This document shows positions 7,891-13,888 of a stretch of 13,888 bases of DNA, one piece after another. The notes beneath the pieces were generated by a model. That model was not told where the DNA came from. It searched no databases and saw only the letters and a list, made by a program, of their open reading frames with translations. The DNA comes from B1 sp034439755. Lineage in GTDB: Bacteria > Bacteroidota > Bacteroidia > UKL13-3. The stretch's first letter is position 1. Each line of letters opens with the position of its first letter. Location: contig JAWXAZ010000092.1 of assembly GCA_034439755.1 (NCBI GenBank), positions 1 through 13,888 of the forward strand. Reading direction: 5' to 3'. The position numbers and the translations under genes are program-made.

Positions 7891-7974
7891 AATTATATTA
7901 CTGAAATTGAATTGAAGTATGGCTAGTTTTTTTGGAAATTACCAAAGTCTCTTAACAATAAAAATTCTTTCAAA

Positions 7975-9315
7975 TTACCTATTAAACAACAAGCGCATTC
8001 CCTTGTTTGTTTCGTCAAAATTGCCCTTGTTGTAAACCAAATTTCCATTCACAAAAGTATGGGTAATCACCGAGTCAAATTGCTCACCTTCAAACGGACT
8101 CCATCCACATTTATACAAAATATTACTCTTTCTTACAGTATAAGATTGGTTCAGGTCTACTAAAACCAAATCTGCGTAAAAGCCTTCTCTGATATAGCCT
8201 CGCCGGTCTATTTCAAATAAAATTGCCACATTGTGACACGCTTTTTCAACAATCTTTTCTAAGCTAATTTTACCTTGTTTATGTAATTGCAACAAAGCAT
8301 TTAAGCTATGCTGAACCAATGGTCCGCCAGATGGTGCCTTTAAATATGGATTCTCCTTTTCTTCTATGGTATGCGGTGCATGGTCGGTAGCAATTACATC
8401 GATGCGGTTGTCTATCACAGCCTGCAAAATGGCATCCCTATCACTGCTTTTTTTCACCGCAGGATTCCACTTAATCCAATTGCCTTTTGTGGCATAATCT
8501 GCATCACTAAACCACAAATGATGCACGCATGCTTCGGCCGTTATTTTTTTCTGAATCAAGGGAATGGTTGGATCAAACAGAGCCAATTCTTTTTCTGTGC
8601 TTATATGCAAAATATGCAAGCGTGTTTGATGCTTTTTGGCCAACTCAACCGCAAACGACGACGATAAATAGCAAGCCTCTTCACTTCTTATGATTGGATG
8701 AAAACGGGCATCAATGTTGCCCCCAAATTGGGCAATAATATCTGCCTGATTCTTTTTTACCACAGGGTCCATTTCACAATGGGTAGCAATCAATGTTTTT
8801 ACCTCCCTAAAAATTGCCTCCAAAGCATTTGGGTCGTCTACCAACATATCGCCCGTGCTCGATCCCATGAAAATTTTCACCCCGCAAATCTTGCTTTCAT
8901 CTACCCTTAAGAGCTCCTCCAAATTGTGGTTGGTGGTGCCCATAAAGAAACTATAATTGCCCAAACTTACCTGTGCGGCCCTGCTATATTTTTCTTCTAA
9001 ACGTTCTATGGTAGTTGCCGAAGGCGAAGTATTGGGCATTTCCATATAAGATGTAATGCCACCCGCCACCGCAGCCTTTGCCTCGGTATAAATTTCGCCC
9101 TTATGCGTTAAACCCGGTTCTCTAAAATGAACTTGATCGTCTATTAAGCCAGGCAACAAATATTTGCCTTCTGCATTTATAATTAAATCTGCCGGCATAG
9201 AGATACCCTGACGTTCAATCTTTTCTATTATGTTTCCTTTTATAAATACATCTGCATGAAAGACCTCTCCTTCATTCACCAATTTTGCATTGCGTATTAA
9301 TGTCGTTTTCATCAT
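7975..9315 (-). CDS. pyrC: Dihydroorotase, Bacteroidota type
   Basis: A 446-residue amidohydrolase for the third step of de novo pyrimidine synthesis, the reversible conversion of carbamoyl-aspartate to dihydroorotate in the cytoplasm. Visible motifs are PGLIDDQVHFREPG (55-68), K147 in GVKIFMGSSTGDM at the bridging-lysine position, H179 in ATHCE, H237 in ILHIS and D311 in IATDHAPH. The first metal-binding motif is Q61-V-H63 instead of the H-x-H of most amidohydrolases; from memory this variant is usual in the phylum. Length fits the class I enzyme. The start is ATG at 9315 or the adjacent ATG at 9312 (MMK). It is transcribed away from the EamA gene, and no other pyrimidine gene is in the window. 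Allantoinase is the main alternative within the superfamily. Confidence 0.9.
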   Translation of the reverse strand: MMKTTLIRNAKLVNEGEVFHADVFIKGNIIEKIERQGISMPADLIINAEGKYLLPGLIDDQVHFREPGLTHKGEIYTEAKAAVAGGITSYMEMPNTSPSATTIERLEEKYSRAAQVSLGNYSFFMGTTNHNLEELLRVDESKICGVKIFMGSSTGDMLVDDPNALEAIFREVKTLIATHCEMDPVVKKNQADIIAQFGGNIDARFHPIIRSEEACYLSSSFAVELAKKHQTRLHILHISTEKELALFDPTIPLIQKKITAEACVHHLWFSDADYATKGNWIKWNPAVKKSSDRDAILQAVIDNRIDVIATDHAPHTIEEKENPYLKAPSGGPLVQHSLNALLQLHKQGKISLEKIVEKACHNVAILFEIDRRGYIREGFYADLVLVDLNQSYTVRKSNILYKCGWSPFEGEQFDSVITHTFVNGNLVYNKGNFDETNKGMRLLFNR

Positions 9316-9319
9316 GGCA

Positions 9320-9327
9320 CAAATTTA
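9320..9327 (-). promoter_or_regulatory. -7 promoter element for dihydroorotase
   Basis: On the minus strand TAAATTTG is a perfect TAnnTTTG match, followed by GTGCC and the ATG pair. No clear TTG is found about 19 bases upstream, so the -33 element is weak. The predicted transcript would have almost no leader. Confidence 0.4.
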
Positions 9328-9376
9328 TTCAAATAAATTAATTGCACTCATTTTAACCGTCATTTAAATTGTTTGT

Positions 9377-10288
9377 GTGTACCTTTGGCCGTATAATTTT
9401 TACTCCTTGTTTAAATCACCCAAATTTTTTGCTTGGCTCGCCTTTGCCGCTGTCTCCATTTTTTGGGGTACCACCTTTCTAGCAATTAGCATTGGGGTAA
9501 AAACCTTTCCTCCTTTGCTCATGGCGGCATTTAGGCATACCACAGCCGGCATTTTGCTGTTAAGTTATTTCTTAATTAGGGGTTATAAATTGCCCAATTT
9601 TGCTACCATTAAAACTTTTGGATTAAATGGAATATTGATGCTAGCAGGCGGAAACGGCATTATTTCTTGGGGCATGCAATATGTTGGCAGTGGCCTCACC
9701 GCCCTTATTTGCGCTTTAACGCCAGTTTGGATTGTGGTTATAAACCGCATAAGTGGCAACATGGAAAAGTTGCATCCATTAGCCGTATTGGGTTTTGTTA
9801 TTTGTTTAGTGGGCCAAATGTTTTTGTTTAAAGATAAAGTGCAATTGTTTCAAGATCCCATGTTTATTTGGGGCATTTTGGCCGTGGTGGCATCCAATTT
9901 TTTCTGGTCATTAGGAACCATTTATTCTAAGAACCACAAAACCGATGAGCATCCTTTGTTTGCCTCGGCATTGCAAATGATTCCAGGCGGATTGTTGCTA
10001 TTTATTGCAGCCTTTTTGCGTGGCGAAATGCACGATGTTTCGCCTGCACCAGAAGCCATTTGGTCTCTCCTTTATCTTATAGTTTTTGGCAGTATTTTGG
10101 CCTACGGTTCATACATGTATGTGCTTAAACAATTACCAGCAACCATCGTCTCCACCTATGCGTATATCAATACCTTGGTGGCCATTATTTTGGGTTGGTT
10201 TTGGCTCAACGAAGGCATAGATACATCCACCATTTTTGCTGTTATTTTAACCATTTTAGGCGTGTTTTTAGTTACCAAAAATTCATGA
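9377..10288 (+). CDS. EamA/DMT-family drug/metabolite transporter
   Basis: A 303-residue inner-membrane protein with ten predicted helices in two EamA repeats. The first is at about 20-150, with F-W-G-T-T-F-L-A at 29-36 and M-A-A-F-R-H at 49-54. The second is at about 165-300, with N-F-F-W-S-L-G-T at 174-181, G-S-I-L-A-Y-G-S-Y and T-Y-A-Y-I-N-T-L-V-A. The family exports small metabolites or amino acids; no substrate can be assigned. The longest frame starts with GTG at 9377. A perfect -7 box (TACCTTTG, 9380-9387) lies just inside that start; if it is used, the true start is probably the TTG at 9407 (LFKSPKFF), giving 293 residues. The last residues, GVFLVTKNS, are normal for the family but form the first unit of the long repeat array downstream. 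Confidence 0.9.
   Translation: MYLWPYNFYSLFKSPKFFAWLAFAAVSIFWGTTFLAISIGVKTFPPLLMAAFRHTTAGILLLSYFLIRGYKLPNFATIKTFGLNGILMLAGGNGIISWGMQYVGSGLTALICALTPVWIVVINRISGNMEKLHPLAVLGFVICLVGQMFLFKDKVQLFQDPMFIWGILAVVASNFFWSLGTIYSKNHKTDEHPLFASALQMIPGGLLLFIAAFLRGEMHDVSPAPEAIWSLLYLIVFGSILAYGSYMYVLKQLPATIVSTYAYINTLVAIILGWFWLNEGIDTSTIFAVILTILGVFLVTKNS
9380..9387 (+). promoter_or_regulatory. -7 promoter element for the EamA gene
   Basis: TACCTTTG is a perfect TAnnTTTG match. No good TTG is present at the expected upstream distance. It bears on the EamA start choice because transcription would begin near 9393, after the GTG at 9377 and before the TTG at 9407. Confidence 0.35.
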
Positions 10289-10845
10289 TCAATTAGGTTA
10301 AATATTTTAGCTTTTTTGGCTTGTTTTTAGTCATCAAAACTTTATAGGTAACTAAGTCAAATATTTTATCTCTTTCGGCGTGCCGTTAGTTGCCAAAAAT
10401 TCTTAGTCAAGTAGGTCAAATATTTAAAGCTTTTTACGCTTGTTATAATTTATTAAAAATTCACAGTCAATTAAATCAAATATTTAAACCTTTATGATCG
10501 TGCTGTTAGTTGTCAAAAATTCTAAGTCAATTGGGTTAAATATTTTAGCTTTTTGCGCTTGTTTTATGTCACTATAACTTTATAGTTAACTAAGTCAAAT
10601 ATTTTATCTCTTTCGGCTTGCCGTTAGTTGCCAAAAATTCATAGTCAATTAGGTTAAATATTTAAAGCTTTTTATGCTTGTTATAATTTGTCGAAAAATC
10701 ACAGTCAATTAAATCAAATATTTAAAGCTTTATGGTGGTGTTGTTAATTGCCAAAAAATCACAATCAATTAAATAAAATGTGCCGACTATTTTATGGATT
10801 TTGTCTATCACTAAAAATTTTTAGTCGATTAATCTGAAATTCTTA
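10254..10845. repeat. 59/60-bp imperfect tandem array with 238-bp higher-order period
   Basis: About ten diverged units fill the gap between the EamA gene and the lipoprotein promoter. The best-kept core reads TCAATTAGGTCAAATATTT. Its AAATATTT octamer recurs at 10300, 10359, 10418, 10478, 10538, 10597, 10656 and 10716, with spacings 59, 59, 60, 60, 59, 59, 60. Units four apart are far more alike than neighbours: the segment around 10340-10380 matches 10578-10618 with only a few differences, an offset of 238. The first unit covers the end of the EamA gene (LVTKNS and stop), and later units keep LVAKNS-stop-like sequence at about 10384 and 10622. The last two units are strongly decayed. I see no gene in this stretch and no CRISPR-like unique spacers. 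Confidence 0.92.
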
Positions 10846-10851
10846 TATTTG
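10821..10851 (+). promoter_or_regulatory. Promoter of the lipoprotein-rlmF pair
   Basis: TTAG (near TTTG) at 10821-10824, a 19-base spacer, and TATATTTG at 10844-10851, a perfect TAnnTTTG -7 element. The predicted transcription start near 10857 leaves a leader of about 20 bases before the ATG at 10879. It excludes the TTG at 10849 as translation start. Confidence 0.55.
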
Positions 10852-10863
10852 GTTCGAACCAAA
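10848..10863. promoter_or_regulatory. Perfect 16-bp palindrome over the -7 box, candidate operator
   Basis: TTTGGTTCGAACCAAA is a perfect inverted repeat. It overlaps the 3' half of the -7 element and the predicted transcription start of the lipoprotein gene, a position where a dimeric regulator would block transcription. No regulator gene is adjacent. Confidence 0.4.
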
Positions 10864-10878
10864 GAATCGCAAGTGCCA

Positions 10879-11640
10879 ATGAAATATCTGTTTTATGTTT
10901 TAATCTTATGTTACTTATCCTCCTGTGAGGAAGTAAACAAACTCATAGAATCGAGCAAAGATGGTAAAACAATTACCTATGATTTTGGACCGCAAAAACG
11001 GGTAGAAATAACCCAATCAAAACCAAAAAAAACATTTAGGCTAGAGCCCCTCGATGAAAGTGTAAACAATCCATATCTTTTGGTCTTTATAGATCACCTA
11101 AAAATGGTTGTGCGTAAAAAAGATACCACGGCACTTTTTGCCATGCTCGATCACAATATTATTGTTGACCACAACAACGCTGAGCGTGGAATAGAGGCAT
11201 TTAAGAAAGCCTGGAAATTGGATCAGCCAGAGCCCTCTCCTTTATGGAAACTTTTGGGCAAACAATTGGCCTTGGGAGGCGTAACAGAAAATGAAGGCGA
11301 TCGCTATTATTTCTGCATACCATACTCCCAAAGCAACAAGGCTTATGCCCAGTTTAGCTATGATTTTGATTGGTATCACACCGCAGTATGTTTGGTAAAG
11401 GAGTCTTTGGTTTGGATTAAACCAGATGAAAAATCAGAAAAAATTGGAGCTTTATCCTACGACATTGTAGAGATGGATCCCGATTATTCTCCAGCCCATT
11501 TTACCAAAATTCAGACCTTGGATAAAAGCCTTTCGGGCTATGTGAAAACCGCCGATTTGGCCTTTACTTCGGAGCCACATTTAGAAATTGTGGAAATTGC
11601 CAGTGAATATAAAGTGGTGGCATACGTAACATATGATTAG
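10879..11640 (+). CDS. Lipoprotein with SH3-like C-terminal domain
   Basis: A 253-residue protein. The signal peptide ends in the lipobox L13-S-S-C16, so the mature protein should be lipidated on C16 and membrane anchored. After a linker, residues about 64-165 form a domain seen in other Bacteroidota proteins, with F-I-D-H-L-K, G-I-E-A-F-K-K-A-W and P-L-W-K-L-L-G-K-Q-L-A-L-G-G; no catalytic motif is visible. Residues about 175-228 look like a bacterial SH3 domain (V-W-I-K-P, I-G-A-L-S-Y, S-G-Y-V-K-T-A-D-L-A-F), a fold often used to bind peptidoglycan or peptides. The frame opens at a TTG (10849), but the ATG at 10879 gives a normal lipoprotein signal and follows the promoter. rlmF begins 20 bases after its stop, suggesting co-transcription. 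Exact role unknown. Confidence 0.8.
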   Translation: MKYLFYVLILCYLSSCEEVNKLIESSKDGKTITYDFGPQKRVEITQSKPKKTFRLEPLDESVNNPYLLVFIDHLKMVVRKKDTTALFAMLDHNIIVDHNNAERGIEAFKKAWKLDQPEPSPLWKLLGKQLALGGVTENEGDRYYFCIPYSQSNKAYAQFSYDFDWYHTAVCLVKESLVWIKPDEKSEKIGALSYDIVEMDPDYSPAHFTKIQTLDKSLSGYVKTADLAFTSEPHLEIVEIASEYKVVAYVTYD

Positions 11641-11659
11641 CTTTACCGCAAATTAAGCT

Positions 11660-12634
11660 ATGCCCAAAATACCACAAAAACCCAAGAGGGGAGAGGAAAA
11701 GATAAATTTACATCCGCGCAATGCGCACAGAATGGGCTACGATTTTGAGGCCTTGTGCCTTGCCCTTCCTGCCTTAAAACAGTTTGTACGGCCCAATCCT
11801 TATGGCAATATGTCCATAGATTTTGCCAATCCAAAAGCCGTTTTATGTCTGAACCAAGCGCTCTTGAAAAGCTTTTACCATATTGATAATTGGGAAATTC
11901 CTGAGTCTTATTTATGTCCCCCCATACCAGGTAGGGTAGATTATATTCATTTTATGGCCGATTTATTAGCCGAATCGAATGGCGGCAAGGTACCAACTGG
12001 AAGTAAAATTCATGGTTTGGACATTGGTACTGGGGCAAATCTAATTTATCCTATGTTGGGAAATGCTTGTTACCAATGGAAATTTGCAGCCACAGAAACA
12101 GATGAAATTGCACTTCAAAATGCTGCCAAAATTGTAAAGAATAACCCCAGTTTGGAAGGTCAGGTTGATTTGCGTTTACAAGCCGATCCGCCTCAAATTT
12201 TCAACGGTATTTTGAGTCCGAAAGACATTTTTGATTTTACCCTTTGCAACCCGCCATTTCACGCCAGTGCAGAGGAAGCCTTTGAGCAATCGACCAGGAA
12301 AATGCGTAATTTAAATCCCAAGGGCGACCGTGCACCGGTATTAAATTTTGGTGGAGTAAGTCACGAACTATGGGTAAAAGGTGGCGAAAAAGTTTTTGTA
12401 AAAAGGATGATTCTAGAAAGCAAGCATATTGGCTCCAGTTGTTTTTGGTTTAGCACCCTAATTTCTAAAGGGAGTTCCATTGATGAATTGGGTAGTTTTT
12501 TGCGTGAGGCAGGCGTACAAGATTTACGCATGGTGAATATGAGTCAAGGCCAAAAAGTAAGTCGCTTCATTGCCTGGACTTTCCTCAACAAACCGCAGCA
12601 AAAAGAATGGCGCAAACAGCGGTGGGAGAAGTGA
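11660..12634 (+). CDS. rlmF: 23S rRNA (adenine(1618)-N6)-methyltransferase RlmF
   Basis: A 324-residue SAM-dependent methyltransferase that methylates N6 of A1618 (E. coli numbering) in 23S rRNA. Family blocks are clear: LHPRNAHRMGYDF (17-29), NPYGNMSIDFANP (46-58), YLCPPIPGRVDYIHF (84-98), SAM-binding LDIGTGAN (120-127), the catalytic N6-adenine motif NPPFH (197-201), NFGGVSHELW (229-238) and MSQGQKVSRFIAWTF (294-308). Length agrees with the family. The N-terminus is basic, as expected for RNA binding. It follows the lipoprotein gene closely, but no functional tie between the two is apparent. Its last codons (GAG AAG TGA) begin a run of degenerate heptamers that continues into the intergenic space. 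Confidence 0.95.
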   Translation: MPKIPQKPKRGEEKINLHPRNAHRMGYDFEALCLALPALKQFVRPNPYGNMSIDFANPKAVLCLNQALLKSFYHIDNWEIPESYLCPPIPGRVDYIHFMADLLAESNGGKVPTGSKIHGLDIGTGANLIYPMLGNACYQWKFAATETDEIALQNAAKIVKNNPSLEGQVDLRLQADPPQIFNGILSPKDIFDFTLCNPPFHASAEEAFEQSTRKMRNLNPKGDRAPVLNFGGVSHELWVKGGEKVFVKRMILESKHIGSSCFWFSTLISKGSSIDELGSFLREAGVQDLRMVNMSQGQKVSRFIAWTFLNKPQQKEWRKQRWEK

Positions 12635-12718
12635 GTTATGAGTTAAGAAGTATGAAGCACTAGTAAGCCGAAACTTTAACGTAGAAGTATGAGTTTTGAA
12701 ATTGGAAAAATGAGTGGG
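12626..12718. repeat. Degenerate heptamer repeat after rlmF
   Basis: Five consecutive heptamers starting GAG or GAA (GAGAAGT, GAGTTAT, GAGTTAA, GAAGTAT, GAAGCAC) run from the last rlmF codons to 12660. A second set (GAAGTAT, GAGTTTT, GAAATTG, GAAAAAT, GAGTGGG) covers 12684-12718. The seven-base phase of GAR heads is visible directly. The rest of the 309-base gap before the YraN gene holds no gene I can support. Confidence 0.6.
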
Positions 12719-12837
12719 GAGGTTTGACTCAAGATACTGAACGTTGAGGGTTAAACAATCAAAACAAAGCATAACAAACCACAGATGTCTATGGTACATG
12801 GACTATGGTCTATCAACCCAAAATTGCCTGGCTACCC

Positions 12838-12900
12838 AAACTAAGAGCTAAGAACTTCAAACTAAGAGCTAAGAACTTCAAACTAAGAGCTAAGAACTTC
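12838..12900. repeat. Perfect 3 x 21-bp tandem repeat before the YraN gene
   Basis: Three identical 21-base units start at 12838, 12859 and 12880. Each is made of the heptamers AAACTAA, GAGCTAA and GAACTTC, so it belongs to the same heptamer style as the region after rlmF. On the minus strand it translates as repeated FLALSLK, an artefact of the 21-base period. Confidence 0.95.
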
Positions 12901-12943
12901 CCTCCAATTTTTTTGCTTATTGAATTTCCATAACTTGGCTTGA

Positions 12944-13324
12944 ATGGAACATCAAAATAACCTGCACAATATTGAAACAGGCAAGTTAGGGGAAGACCTT
13001 GCCACAAATTTTCTTGTGGAAAATGGATACGAAATTATTGAGAAAAATTATGTGGCCACCAAGGTCGAAATAGACATTATCTGTAAGATAAATAAGCTCT
13101 GGGTCTTTGTGGAAGTTAAATGCAGAAACAACGCTTTGGTTCAGCCAGAAATGGCTGTTGGATTTGCCAAGCAGAAGAACATTGCACGTGCGGCAAGCTC
13201 ATTTTTATACCAAAATAAAATTGTTGAACCCATTCGATTCGACATCATCGCTATCAATTTTTTGAATGGAAAAGTAGATATTGCGCACTTTGAAGATGCA
13301 TTTTATCCGGTTTTCTATAAATAG
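12944..13324 (+). CDS. YraN family (UPF0102) putative endonuclease
   Basis: A 126-residue protein of the YraN/UPF0102 family, which has the restriction-endonuclease-like core. Conserved elements are G13-K-L-G-E17-D-L-A, G28-Y-E-I-I-E-K-N35-Y, E42-I-D44-I-I, and V54-F-V-E57-V-K59-C-R61. D44, E57 and K59 form the expected D...E-x-K nuclease site. The usual Arg and Gly before E42 are replaced by T-K-V, a mild divergence in an otherwise intact protein. The family's cellular role is not settled; members are associated with DNA processing. The ATG follows TAACTTGG (12931-12938), a one-mismatch -7 element that would leave an extremely short leader. The next gene starts eight bases after the stop, so they likely form an operon. 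Confidence 0.9.
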   Translation: MEHQNNLHNIETGKLGEDLATNFLVENGYEIIEKNYVATKVEIDIICKINKLWVFVEVKCRNNALVQPEMAVGFAKQKNIARAASSFLYQNKIVEPIRFDIIAINFLNGKVDIAHFEDAFYPVFYK

Positions 13325-13332
13325 TTTTTTCC

Positions 13333-13888
13333 ATGAATATTGAAAAGGTACTTGCTGCGCCCCAATCAAAGGTCATGATGACAAGGGTTGTTGAGTATAT
13401 TGGGGCCGACACTAAAAGGTTAACCGAGTTAATGGATGTTTTAAAAGGAGGCGACTATTTGCTATCGCAACATGCTGTGTGGCCTTTGGCTTATGTGGCA
13501 GAAAACCATCCCGAATTGTTTGTAGAACACCTGCCATTTTTAATTGGCTTATTAGGAAAACCAAATCATGTGGCTGTAAAAAGAAATATTTTGCGTTTGC
13601 TTTTTTACGTAGAACTGCCCGAAAGCGAATTGGGGATTTTGGCAGATAAGTGCTTTCATTATATCCAAAATCTAGATGAAACGGGCGCGGTAAAAGCCTT
13701 TTCAATGTCGGTTTTATACAAGATTTGTCTAAAAGAACCCGACTTGTTTAACGAACTAATTCCAACTCTTGAAGACTTGATTCCATTTGGAACTCCCGCC
13801 GTAGTTTCAAGAGGTAAAAATATCCTCATGCAATATAAAAAAAGTTTGAACCAAACTCCAAATACCAAGCTCCCAAAGAATAAAACCC
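13333..13888 (+). CDS. Helical-repeat (HEAT/ARM-like) hypothetical protein, cut at window end
   Basis: An open frame of 185 codons starts at ATG 13333, eight bases after the YraN stop, and has no stop before the window ends, so the 3' end is missing. The protein begins MNIEKVLAAPQSKVMMTRVV. It shows repeating amphipathic helix pairs with HEAT-like texture: H-A-V-W-P-L-A-Y-V-A-E-N-H-P-E-L-F, L-I-G-L-L, V-A-V-K-R-N-I-L-R-L-L and A-F-S-M-S-V-L-Y-K-I-C-L-K-E-P-D-L-F. The final visible stretch is Lys/Asn/Thr/Pro-rich and may be close to the natural C-terminus. No signal peptide or catalytic motif is seen. A protein-protein scaffold role is the usual inference for such folds; no specific function can be given. 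The opposite-strand frames at 13412-13705 and 13659-13868 are shadows of it. Confidence 0.75.
   Translation, partial: MNIEKVLAAPQSKVMMTRVVEYIGADTKRLTELMDVLKGGDYLLSQHAVWPLAYVAENHPELFVEHLPFLIGLLGKPNHVAVKRNILRLLFYVELPESELGILADKCFHYIQNLDETGAVKAFSMSVLYKICLKEPDLFNELIPTLEDLIPFGTPAVVSRGKNILMQYKKSLNQTPNTKLPKNKT

Noticed and set aside
10254..10850. Possible CRISPR array
   Set aside because: The whole 59-60 base unit is repeated with gradual divergence; there are no constant repeats separated by unique spacers and no cas genes.
10849..10878. TTG start extending the lipoprotein by ten residues
   Set aside because: The TTG lies within the -7 promoter box and the extension would sit in front of a well-formed lipoprotein signal starting at the ATG at 10879.
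12524..12799. Minus-strand frame across the rlmF end and the heptamer region
   Set aside because: It overlaps the conserved C-terminus of RlmF and has repetitive low-complexity content with no recognisable motif.
12813..13007. Minus-strand frame with repeated FLALSLK
   Set aside because: It is the 21-base repeat read in one frame, and it runs into the YraN gene on the other strand.

Overview
The window looks like a chromosomal segment of a free-living member of the Bacteroidota. The evidence is AT-rich DNA, a protein with the gliding-motility/type IX secretion type B C-terminal domain, several TAnnTTTG-type -7 promoter elements close to start codons, a Bacteroidota-style dihydroorotase, and near absence of Shine-Dalgarno sequences. 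No tRNA, rRNA, CRISPR array, transposase or phage gene was seen.

Layout. (1) Positions 298-3462, minus strand: a four-gene operon of exported proteins, read 3462 to 298. It holds a lamin-tail-like protein, two small PKD/Ig-like proteins, and a terminal PKD plus CHU_C (type IX sorting) protein. (2) Positions 3627-6926, plus strand: an LpxH-like metallophosphoesterase, a MurG-like glycosyltransferase (overlapping by one base) and a cytoplasmic GH1 beta-glycosidase. (3) Positions 7168-7875: a TerC-family membrane protein. (4) Positions 7975-9315, minus strand: dihydroorotase. (5) Positions 9377-10288, plus strand: an EamA transporter. (6) Positions 10879-12634, plus strand: a lipoprotein with an SH3-like domain, then rlmF. 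(7) Positions 12944-13888, plus strand: a YraN-family protein, then a helical-repeat protein cut by the window edge.

The most unusual content is between the genes. Three gaps between co-directional genes are filled by tandem repeats, and each repeat starts inside the last codons of the upstream gene. The GH1 gene end is followed by an 83-bp unit in three copies. The EamA gene end is followed by about ten diverged copies of a 59/60-bp unit, organised as a 238-bp higher-order (four-unit) repeat. The rlmF end is followed by degenerate heptamers, and a perfect 3 x 21-bp array lies farther along the same gap. The array after EamA ends at a good promoter whose -7 box overlaps a perfect 16-bp palindrome, just before the lipoprotein gene.

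The minus-strand surface operon is the best candidate for a little-described protein system. Its members repeat one architecture, share C-terminal tails ending in I-x-(A/H)-Y, and are joined by near-identical gene junctions. Only the last gene carries a recognised sorting domain.
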